Assembly (NCBI GenBank): GCA_041751795.1
Contig: JBGSWU010000275.1
Location: 1 to 6,162 of the forward strand
Direction: 5' to 3'
From: JBBECJ01 sp041751795
GTDB lineage: Bacteria > Chloroflexota > Chloroflexia > Thermomicrobiales > CFX8
Length of the DNA: 6,162 nt
Position 1 is the first letter of the stretch. The number at the start of each line of letters is the position of its first letter. Positions 1 through 5,565 of this stretch are shown piece after piece. The position numbers and the translations under genes were made by a program. The notes beneath the pieces were generated by a model. The model was not told where the DNA came from. It was given only the letters and a program-made list of their open reading frames with translations, and ran no database searches.

Positions 1-239
1 TCACGCGTGATGACCTCCTGCCGAGGAATATCCATCGTCAGCGTCCGGAGATCGACTTTCACCATTCGCTCGACGAAGGGAATCAGCAGGATCAGGCCGG
101 GCCCGCGCGCGCCCATCAGACGCCCAAGCCGGAAGATCACACCACGCTCGTACTCCTGAACGATCTTGATTGCCGCAGAAAGGACAATCAGGATGAAGAG
201 AACCACTGCTCCAAGAGCGATAAGAATTCCGTTGTCCAA
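1..239 (-). CDS. Slipin / stomatin-like SPFH-domain membrane protein, 5' part only (runs off the left edge)
   Basis: Reading the minus strand from TTG at 239 gives 79 codons without a stop up to the window edge. Residues 4-22 form one hydrophobic membrane segment. Then come IKIVQEYERGVIFRLGR (24-40), GARGPGLILLIPFVERM (43-59) and VDLRTLTMDIPRQEVITR (62-79), the characteristic start of the stomatin/slipin SPFH domain. Family members are membrane-anchored oligomers that organise membrane microdomains and partner with NfeD proteases. The start is a judgement: in frame there is TTG at 239, preceded by GGGGAG (249-244) with a short 4-base gap, or TTG at 251. A TGA at 254-252 rules out anything further upstream. 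The ATG at 255 belongs to another frame that gives no recognisable protein. It follows nfeD by 67 bp on the same strand, the usual arrangement. Identity is secure from sequence style; the exact start is uncertain and most of the gene lies outside the window. Confidence 0.9.
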   Translation of the reverse strand, partial: MDNGILIALGAVVLFILIVLSAAIKIVQEYERGVIFRLGRLMGARGPGLILLIPFVERMVKVDLRTLTMDIPRQEVITR

Positions 240-273
240 AGGACTCCCCAATCATGGCCCATCGTTGGGCAGC

Positions 274-294
274 CAGCCCGCCAACCTGGCGCTG
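274..294 (-). other. Small hairpin in the nfeD-slipin intergenic gap
   Basis: CAGC (274-277) pairs with GCTG (291-294), and GCCA (280-283) with TGGC (287-290). This leaves a two-base bulge and a three-base loop. It sits in the 67 bp between the two minus-strand genes and has no T-tract on its 3' side. It could be an intercistronic mRNA structure that adjusts slipin expression, or chance in GC-rich DNA. Confidence 0.3.
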
Positions 295-306
295 CTGTTC
301 GGTACG

Positions 307-1719
307 TTACCCGGGTACACCACCAAAGGCTCCGGGTGGAGATGTCTCAACCTCAACTGCTAGTGGCGCAACCATCAGTTGAAGGCCGTCGACATCCAGA
401 ACGCGAACACGCTCGCCAACTCCGATTCGTTCTCCGCCTGACGTCGCTCCCCATAACTCGCCATGGAGAAAGACCATACCTTCAGGGTCGAGGGAACGTC
501 GCACGATCGCGATTGCCCCGACAATGGCGCTTTCGCCCGTCGCGGGCGGTTGCCCTCGCGATCGCCACAACGTTGCAGCCAAGAAGATGAAAAACCCTCC
601 CATTAATGCTGTAACCGTGAAGATAACGGTTTGCGAAACAGCCAGTACGTCATCGTTGCGCGTGTTTGACAACAGTAACCCGCCGAACAAGAAGGAGATG
701 ATACCGGTAATGGTCAGAATCCCCTGTGTCGGAACGAAAACGTCAATGACAAAAAGCAGGAACGCAAGGGCCATCAGTGCTAGCCCAGCCCAGTTGGTGT
801 CGAGCGTCCCAAGCGCGTAAAACCCAGTCACGAGCATAACGCCGCCGACCGCACCAGGACCGATTGCACCAGGATTCGCCAACTCGAACACCAGCGCGAG
901 CGTTCCCAGGCTCACCAGTACGAACGCGATGTTGGGATCGGTGATGACTTGCAATAGTTTTTCAAAGAAGGACATGTCGATTGCAGAAACCGTCGCGCCA
1001 GCCGTTTCGACCCGTTGCAGCTCGCCTTGAACGACCACCTCTCGGCCATCCGCTTGTTCGAGCGCATCATTCACGTCAACGGCTACGAAGTCGATCACGT
1101 TGAGTGCGACGGCTTCGCTAGACGTGATGTTTTCGGCATCGCGAACAGCAGACTCAGCCCACTCAACATTTCGTCCGCGTTGTTCGGAAAGTCCGCGAAT
1201 CTTCGCAGCGGCATCGTTGACGACTTTGCGATCGAGGGCCGACTCGCTGTCGTCTTCCGACTCTCCGCCAAGCTGAATCGGTGTTGCCGATCCAATGTTT
1301 GTTGCAGGCGCCATCGACGCGACATGTGCCGCATAGGTAATGTAGACCCCGGCAGAGCCAGCCCGTGCGCCTTCGGGTCCAACAAATACGATAACCGGAA
1401 TTGGCGACGCGAGAATGTCATTGATGATGTCGTCCATCGCAGACGACAGCCCTCCGGGCGTATCCATCTGTAGGACAACGGCGCTATCGCCTCGATCCGC
1501 GGAACGATCGATTCCACGTCCGATGTACGTCGCCATGACCGGCGTGATCGTCCCGTCCACGTCGATCAGGCCAACCTGGCGCGTGGAAGATTGCGCTGCT
1601 ACTCCGGCGACACCTACGAGTAGCAGACCAACCAGCAGGATGGCCGCGAACAGCACATGCAAACGGCTGAATTGCGTCCGGAACCGGGTAGAGTCCTGAT
1701 ATTGGGTCGGAAAGTTCAT
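307..1719 (-). CDS. NfeD family long form: membrane-bound ClpP-class serine protease (stomatin partner)
   Basis: This full-length 470-residue protein has the long NfeD (NfeD1b) architecture. An N-terminal hydrophobic segment (about 22-42, ending GVAA before QSS) looks like a cleavable signal peptide. A ClpP/crotonase-like protease domain follows (about 47-225): VVLQMDTPGG at 81-90, the serine loop ARAGSAGVY with likely nucleophile Ser122, MAPATNIGSATPI at 136-148, and Lys165 in DRKVVND as the probable general base of the Ser-Lys dyad. About four or five hydrophobic segments follow (about 264-283, 288-305, 311-329, 333-350, 364-384). The end is a small soluble domain (about 396-458), the OB-fold NfeD domain of this family. 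The archaeal homologue PH1510 cleaves the C-terminal region of its neighbouring stomatin, and here a slipin lies directly downstream, so a membrane quality-control or microdomain role is inferred. The ATG is well supported by AAGGAG seven bases upstream (1732-1727). Nothing looks truncated. Confidence 0.93.
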   Translation of the reverse strand: MNFPTQYQDSTRFRTQFSRLHVLFAAILLVGLLLVGVAGVAAQSSTRQVGLIDVDGTITPVMATYIGRGIDRSADRGDSAVVLQMDTPGGLSSAMDDIINDILASPIPVIVFVGPEGARAGSAGVYITYAAHVASMAPATNIGSATPIQLGGESEDDSESALDRKVVNDAAAKIRGLSEQRGRNVEWAESAVRDAENITSSEAVALNVIDFVAVDVNDALEQADGREVVVQGELQRVETAGATVSAIDMSFFEKLLQVITDPNIAFVLVSLGTLALVFELANPGAIGPGAVGGVMLVTGFYALGTLDTNWAGLALMALAFLLFVIDVFVPTQGILTITGIISFLFGGLLLSNTRNDDVLAVSQTVIFTVTALMGGFFIFLAATLWRSRGQPPATGESAIVGAIAIVRRSLDPEGMVFLHGELWGATSGGERIGVGERVRVLDVDGLQLMVAPLAVEVETSPPGAFGGVPG

Positions 1720-1726
1720 GACTACA

Positions 1727-1732
1727 CTCCTT
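1727..1732 (-). promoter_or_regulatory. Ribosome binding site of the nfeD gene
   Basis: AAGGAG on the minus strand, seven bases before the ATG at 1719, is a near-consensus Shine-Dalgarno sequence and fixes that start. Confidence 0.85.
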
Positions 1733-1790
1733 AGCCCCTACCCGACTCAAGTATATCCCTCGTGACAACTGTTGGCGGTTGGATGGCGGG

Positions 1791-1796
1791 TACAAT
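1791..1796 (+). promoter_or_regulatory. Candidate -10 box for folC
   Basis: TACAAT matches the sigma-70-type -10 consensus at five of six positions and would start transcription near 1803, leaving a leader of about 45 bases before ATG 1847. The -35 region is not recognisable: 17 bp upstream reads ACTGTT. The call therefore rests on the -10 and its placement. If it is right, the TTG at 1772 cannot be the start. Confidence 0.4.
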
Positions 1797-1802
1797 TCAT
1801 GG

Positions 1803-1816
1803 GCCGCATCCGCGGC
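1803..1816 (+). other. GC-rich hairpin in the folC leader
   Basis: GCCGC (1803-1807), ATCC and GCGGC (1812-1816) form a perfect five-base-pair stem with a four-base loop. It would lie at or near the 5' end of a transcript starting from the TACAAT box, about 30 bases before the folC ATG. Such a stem could stabilise the mRNA. It has none of the size or conservation of a tetrahydrofolate riboswitch, so a riboswitch is not claimed. Confidence 0.35.
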
Positions 1817-1846
1817 GCGATAGTCGAATTGCGAGGCAGGGGTGGC

Positions 1847-3259
1847 ATGTCTTCCGCACTAGCACAGTACCGGCGCGCCGAGCGCTACGTAAATGGACTC
1901 ATCATGGGTCCACCTTCCCCGCCCATCGGCACACCTCCTGAGGAAATTCGAGCGAGGGCAATTTCACGCCTCGAGCGGCTACGCGCATTCCTGGCGTTTC
2001 TCGGTGACCCTCAAAACCAATATCGAACGATCCACATCGCTGGCACGTCGGGAAAAGGATCCACGTCAACGTTCGTTGCAAGCATCCTTTCCGCTTCCGG
2101 ATACCGGACGGGGACGCACGTTTCGCCGTACCTGCAGGTTGCAACGGAGAAATTGCAGATCGACGGGAACATCGTTCCTGCCTCGCGGTATTCGGCACTC
2201 GTTGAGACGATGCAGGAACGAGTTGAAGCCTGGGTTGCCGCTGGGCATGAACGCCCGAACTACGGCGAGTTCTGGGTCGCCATGACCTATCAATACTTCG
2301 CTGAGGAACGTGTCGATGGCGCTGTCATCGAGGTTGGCGCAGGCGGACGTTTTGACGTGACGAACGTCATCGCGCCGGAAGTCGTCGCTATCACGAGCAT
2401 CGGGTACGACCACACCGTCACGCTTGGTTCCACACTTCCTGAGATCGCCTGGCACAAAGCCGGGATCATCAAGCCACGGTCGATTGCGGTCACGGCCGTC
2501 ATTCAGCCAGAAGCACTTCCGGTTATCGAAGCCGAGGCTCGTGATAACGATGTCGAACTACGGCGTGTACGAGAAGGCCACGAGTTTCACGACGTCCAGA
2601 GTGACCAGCGAGGAACGTCGTTCATCGATCGTCAATCCGGTCGGCGATTCCACGTTCGGTTACCCGGTTCGTTCCAGGCGACCAACGCGGCGACTGCAAT
2701 AGAGGTTGCACGCGCATTCGATTCGACACGCGTTTCGAACCAGACAATCGACGCGGGGCTCCTCGCGGCGCGCTTCCCAGGTCGAATGGAAACGGTGCAG
2801 TGTGAACCACTCGTGCTGCTTGATGGGGCGCACAACCCGGAAAAGGTGGCATCACTGGTTCAGAACCTCGACGTCCTATATCCGGATCGGCGGCGGATTC
2901 TCGTCTTTGGCGCGCTTGAGTCCAAGAGTTACGCAGAGATGCTGGAAGCGTTGCTACCTGGGACGGCGGCGCTGATTGCTACGGTTCCCAACGTCCTTGC
3001 AAAACCATCCACATCCGCCTCCGACATCGCCGCGCTGGCACCGGACGGAGTCATCGTCGAGACGATTGAAGATCCAATTGTCGCGACTGAACGAGCCATC
3101 GACATGGCCGAGCCAGACGACCTCGTCGTTATTACTGGTTCGCTGTATCTCGTTGGAAACGTCCGCGAGCGTTGGTATCCGACGGAGCGGATTCTCAGCC
3201 TGGGAACCTGTTGGCCACAGGATGACGTGCCAGCGATCTCAGGCTACGCGCTTATGTAG
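1847..3259 (+). CDS. folC: Bifunctional dihydrofolate synthase / folylpolyglutamate synthase (Mur ligase family)
   Basis: The enzyme uses ATP to add glutamate to dihydropteroate and/or to extend the polyglutamate tail of folates in the cytosol. From ATG 1847 the protein is 470 residues. Landmarks are the P-loop GTSGKGST (66-73); the substrate loop SPYLQVATEKLQIDG (93-107); the Mur-ligase motif EVGAGGRFDVTNVI (162-175); IGYDHTVTLGSTL (185-197); HKAGIIKP (203-210), with Lys204 the likely carbamylated metal-bridging lysine; FPGRMETV (310-317) at the start of the C-terminal domain; DGAHNPEK (326-333); and a final VVITGSLYLVG (427-437). The frame stays open upstream to a TTG at 1772 and an ATG at 1799. 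ATG 1847 is preferred because it has AGGGG four bases upstream, lies downstream of the TACAAT box, and MSSALAQYRRAERYV resembles a normal FolC N-terminus. Several family-consensus positions differ (see findings). It is transcribed alone on the plus strand, and its 3' end overlaps the convergent hydrolase gene by 21 bp. Confidence 0.92.
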   Translation: MSSALAQYRRAERYVNGLIMGPPSPPIGTPPEEIRARAISRLERLRAFLAFLGDPQNQYRTIHIAGTSGKGSTSTFVASILSASGYRTGTHVSPYLQVATEKLQIDGNIVPASRYSALVETMQERVEAWVAAGHERPNYGEFWVAMTYQYFAEERVDGAVIEVGAGGRFDVTNVIAPEVVAITSIGYDHTVTLGSTLPEIAWHKAGIIKPRSIAVTAVIQPEALPVIEAEARDNDVELRRVREGHEFHDVQSDQRGTSFIDRQSGRRFHVRLPGSFQATNAATAIEVARAFDSTRVSNQTIDAGLLAARFPGRMETVQCEPLVLLDGAHNPEKVASLVQNLDVLYPDRRRILVFGALESKSYAEMLEALLPGTAALIATVPNVLAKPSTSASDIAALAPDGVIVETIEDPIVATERAIDMAEPDDLVVITGSLYLVGNVRERWYPTERILSLGTCWPQDDVPAISGYALM

Positions 3260-4168
3260 ATATCGCAACAATCCATCGACTGCCATGCCGTAGGGTGTCG
3301 CGAGAGCCGTCTGCAAAGCCACGTCGGTGGTTCCGTCGGACTCCATCTGCGCCGATACATGCTCGATGAGTCGCTCGACCATCGCGTCTCGCTCGACTCC
3401 CTGGCGCAACAGCGATTCGATCAGAGCAACCCACTCGTCCAACCGCTGGTCAAGGAGATCGAGGTGGGCCGATACGTCATTGACGACGCCAAAGTGCGTC
3501 AACAGCAATCGAGCCGGTGCGAGTTCGCGGAGACGAGCGACGCTCGCGTGCCACAGTGGCACGTCGATATCCGGTGGCGGGGTTGGCGGTAACACGTCGG
3601 AAGATGGTGGAATCCTTATTCCGGCGACATCGCCAGTGAACATCAGATTATGGCGGAGATCGCGAAATGCGACGTGATGGGACGCGTGTCCCGGAGTGTA
3701 GTGAACAGACAGCGTTCGATCGCCGAGTTCAATCAAACTTCCATTGGTGACCGCCTCGACACGATCTGCCGGCACAGGCACGATCTTTCCCCACAAGGTT
3801 TCCATCTGGTCGCCGTAGATACGAGTTGCACTACGGATCAGATTCGTGGGATCGATCGAGTGTGGTGCGCCAACCTCATGCACGAACAACCGGGTGTCCG
3901 GTAGACGTTCCATCAACAGTCCTGCGGCACCAGCATGATCGAGGTGGATATGGGTTACCAGCAAGTGCCGAATCTCCGCGGGATCTCGACCGAGCTGCTC
4001 AATCCCCGATTCGAGCGCGTCCAGCGTCGTCGTCGGGCCTGTTTCGATCAGTGCGAGTCCATCGCTCGTTTCCAGCAGATATGCAGCGATGACCTTCGAA
4101 ACACTTTGAAACTGCAGATCAATGATAGCTGTATCGCTCGTCAACCAGCGGGTTTCGGTGCCTGCCAC
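3239..4168 (-). CDS. MBL-fold metallohydrolase, ST1585-like group
   Basis: This 309-residue soluble protein, with no signal peptide, is a binuclear-metal hydrolase of the metallo-beta-lactamase superfamily. Visible metal ligands are THIHLDHAG (72-80: His73, His75, Asp77, His78), PGHASHH (159-165: His161), TGD (178-180: Asp180) and LTHFG (223-227: His225), so the site looks complete. IETGPTTTL (41-49), VPADRVE (132-138) and the PPTPPPDID block (194-202) resemble the ST1585-like MBL proteins common in archaea and Chloroflexota, whose substrate I do not know. Residues 230-300 form a helical C-terminal extension. The start is GTG at 4168 behind an AGGAAGGAAG stretch ending about four bases before it. 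The reading frame cannot begin upstream of the regulator's TGA at 4216-4214. It lies 45 bp downstream of the ArsR-family gene on the same strand, which suggests co-transcription and possibly control by that regulator. A beta-lactamase, glyoxalase or lactonase role cannot be assigned from sequence alone. Confidence 0.9.
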   Translation of the reverse strand: MAGTETRWLTSDTAIIDLQFQSVSKVIAAYLLETSDGLALIETGPTTTLDALESGIEQLGRDPAEIRHLLVTHIHLDHAGAAGLLMERLPDTRLFVHEVGAPHSIDPTNLIRSATRIYGDQMETLWGKIVPVPADRVEAVTNGSLIELGDRTLSVHYTPGHASHHVAFRDLRHNLMFTGDVAGIRIPPSSDVLPPTPPPDIDVPLWHASVARLRELAPARLLLTHFGVVNDVSAHLDLLDQRLDEWVALIESLLRQGVERDAMVERLIEHVSAQMESDGTTDVALQTALATPYGMAVDGLLRYLHKRVA

Positions 4169-4213
4169 CCGGCTTCCTTCCTGGAAGTCGTCGCCAAGAC
4201 CGGCGGATTCGCC

Positions 4214-5350
4214 TCATCCATGTGAGCCAATCTCGGTCAGCGACTCGATATGACTCGAAAGGGCACGCAACCGGACGCGGTCAATGGCGTAATACTTCAT
4301 GCCGTTTGACGGTCGGACAGTTACCAGGTCAGCCGATTCAAGCGTACTGAGGTGTCGAGAAACTGCTGACTGGCTGATCCCGAGTTGGGCGACGATTTCC
4401 TGCGCGTAGAGCTCGCGTTCGCGCAGCATCTCGATGATCCGCATTCGCGAAGGATCTGACATCGCACGCAACCCATCGAGCACTTCCGATGTGTCGAGAG
4501 GGGCATCATCCTGCCGTGGGGCCCGCGCCTGTATTGGTCGATTCTGCAGCACAGACGCGGAATTGAAGTACAGGATCAGTGCTGGTGGGTACAGGATGTA
4601 CTGGACAAAGTTTCCGACGTGGGACGACGGACAGAAGACGACGCGATCAACGACATCGAACCAGCCGTCAACTTCCGGAGGAAGCCGATGTCCGGTCAGT
4701 TCCTGGAACGTCACTTGAACCGACGGGTGAGAAAGCGCCTGGGCGAACCGAACAGCCCGCTGCAAGTCGTTCGAGTTCTTTTCAAACTCCGGCTGGTAAC
4801 ACTGCCGCCAGAATCCATCAAGCAGCGCCAAAGTACGCTGCTTGAGTTGCTCTGGGGACGTCACCAGCGCGGCAGCTTCGTCGATGTTGGCACGGGTGAT
4901 TCCAGGGCGCAGAAACATGCGCCATTCGTTAGGATTATCGGATGTCGGCGGTGATTCGTTCACGCCGCGATCGCGATAAATCCGGACGAGGGTATTGGCC
5001 GCCATTTCCTGATACTTCAGCGGCGGAATCGCTTCGAGAAACGCCAGATACTCGTCGAAACTGGCGTCGAGACGATCGGGGCTGAGGGCGTCGAACGCGA
5101 ACAGTAGTTCCTCGATGTAGTACAGCAGACGCCCTGAAAAGCCAAGGAGTAGTTGCAGATCGTGTCGAAGACCGGCATCCAGCGAGTTCCACGCATCGAT
5201 CAGCCATGGGTCCAACCCTTGATCAACGACGTCACTTTCAGCAGCACCGGCGGCGCGGTAGGTGAGGGAAATCGCCGATGTCAGTTCCAGCGGGGCGGAC
5301 ACCGCAAACAATTGCTTTGGTGCCGGCCTTCCGACAATGAGCTGACCCAC
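4214..5350 (-). CDS. ArsR-family winged-helix regulator with large N-terminal domain
   Basis: This 378-residue protein is a DNA-binding repressor or activator acting in the cytosol. The C-terminal part (about 285-370) is a typical ArsR winged helix-turn-helix: LDGLRAMSDPSRMRIIEML (291-309), the helix pair QEIVAQLGISQSAVSRHLST (317-336), and the wing VTVRPSNGMKYYAID (343-357). Classical ArsR proteins are about 100-120 residues. Here some 285 extra residues come first, largely helical, with LLYYIEELLFAFDALSP at 75-91 and FWRQCYQPEFEKNSNDL at 180-196. They resemble the N-terminal domain of unknown function (DUF5937-like) seen in large ArsR regulators, a resemblance recalled rather than computed. 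The metal-binding ELCVCDL motif of ArsR/SmtB is replaced by ELYAQEI (313-319), so a non-metal signal is inferred. The start is GTG at 5350 with AGGGAG five bases upstream. The gene precedes the MBL hydrolase by 45 bp, and a 7-9-7 inverted repeat lies 23 bp upstream of the GTG. Confidence 0.88.
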   Translation of the reverse strand: MGQLIVGRPAPKQLFAVSAPLELTSAISLTYRAAGAAESDVVDQGLDPWLIDAWNSLDAGLRHDLQLLLGFSGRLLYYIEELLFAFDALSPDRLDASFDEYLAFLEAIPPLKYQEMAANTLVRIYRDRGVNESPPTSDNPNEWRMFLRPGITRANIDEAAALVTSPEQLKQRTLALLDGFWRQCYQPEFEKNSNDLQRAVRFAQALSHPSVQVTFQELTGHRLPPEVDGWFDVVDRVVFCPSSHVGNFVQYILYPPALILYFNSASVLQNRPIQARAPRQDDAPLDTSEVLDGLRAMSDPSRMRIIEMLRERELYAQEIVAQLGISQSAVSRHLSTLESADLVTVRPSNGMKYYAIDRVRLRALSSHIESLTEIGSHG

Positions 5351-5373
5351 CGCCGCTCCCTCTCTTCAATCAC

Positions 5374-5396
5374 GGACACCTTGCGATTCGGTGTCC
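5374..5396. promoter_or_regulatory. Inverted repeat GGACACC-N9-GGTGTCC, candidate operator of the ArsR-type regulator
   Basis: Two perfect seven-base arms (5374-5380 and 5390-5396) are separated by nine bases, so the arm centres lie 16 bp apart, compatible with a dimeric winged-helix protein. It lies 23 bp upstream of the regulator's GTG and immediately downstream of the candidate -10, where a bound protein would block transcription. Autoregulation is inferred. The same sequence could also fold as a seven-base-pair hairpin in the mRNA leader. Confidence 0.5.
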
Positions 5397-5402
5397 TATC
5401 AC

Positions 5403-5437
5403 ATTATGACGATAGCATGTTCCCGACCTGTGGCCAA
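5403..5437 (-). promoter_or_regulatory. Candidate promoter of the regulator-hydrolase operon
   Basis: On the minus strand TTGGCC (5437-5432), 17 bases, then TATCGT (5414-5409) is a weak sigma-70-like pair. The overlapping CATAAT (5408-5403) is a better -10 hexamer but lacks a -35 at standard distance. CTATC (5396-5400) and GATAG (5411-5415) form a further short dyad around the -10. The start of transcription would fall near or within the GGACACC inverted repeat. Confidence 0.35.
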
Positions 5438-5474
5438 TTCCAAGCCAGGTCCAGGGAATTATTTGTCAGAATCA

Positions 5475-5486
5475 CGCTCACGAGCG
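5475..5486. repeat. Short dyad CGCTC-AC-GAGCG
   Basis: Five-base arms around two bases. It lies beyond the main hairpin in the direction of cupin transcription and is followed there by TGATTCT, too T-poor for a normal intrinsic terminator. Its GAGCG/CGCTC arms recur in the adjacent hairpin, so the elements could pair alternatively. Confidence 0.35.
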
Positions 5487-5495
5487 CCCCGACGA

Positions 5496-5530
5496 CCGCT
5501 CATTCGTCGTTCTTACACGAGCATGAGCGG
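5496..5530 (-). terminator. Strong hairpin downstream of the cupin gene, possible terminator without T-tract
   Basis: CCGCTCAT (5496-5503) pairs perfectly with ATGAGCGG (5523-5530). Inside it, TCGT (5504-5507) pairs with ACGA (5517-5520), leaving a two-base bulge and a nine-base loop, twelve base pairs in all. It begins 35 bases after the cupin stop codon in the direction of that gene, a normal terminator position. Neither strand has a run of T after the stem, so it may instead protect an mRNA 3' end or depend on Rho. A competing stem CGACGA-N8-TCGTCG (5490-5509) overlaps its left arm. Confidence 0.45.
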
Positions 5531-5565
5531 AGACCAGCGGATCAACGATAGATCACACGAACGAG

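Larger units (their letters stand above)
1720..1846. promoter_or_regulatory. Divergent intergenic/promoter region between nfeD and folC
   Basis: This 127 bp separates the divergent starts of nfeD (1719) and folC (ATG 1847) and must hold both promoters. On the minus strand TATACT (1755-1750) is a reasonable -10 for nfeD, about 30 bp before its start. On the plus strand TACAAT (1791-1796) is a five-of-six -10 for folC. Neither has a convincing -35 at 16-18 bp. CAAC-T-GTTG (1766-1774) is a short symmetric element between them. The two -10 boxes lie 35 bp apart, so the upstream regions overlap and one bound factor could affect both genes. Confidence 0.55.

Noticed and set aside
1..255. 84-residue minus-strand frame starting at ATG 255
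   Set aside because: Composition is not protein-like, and the overlapping frame encodes an unmistakable slipin.
1015..1517. Open frames of 140-152 codons on both strands inside nfeD
   Set aside because: Shadows of the conserved protease coding frame, with no recognisable motifs of their own.
280..1582. Exact 13-base repeat GCCAACCTGGCGC at 280-292 and 1570-1582
   Set aside because: One copy is intergenic and the other is inside nfeD coding sequence; single short matches are expected by chance.
1803..1846. Tetrahydrofolate-type riboswitch before folC
   Set aside because: The leader is only about 45 bases with one small hairpin, too short and simple for that riboswitch.
3827..4225. Plus-strand open frames opposite the MBL gene
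   Set aside because: Antisense shadows; the minus-strand frame carries all metal-binding motifs.
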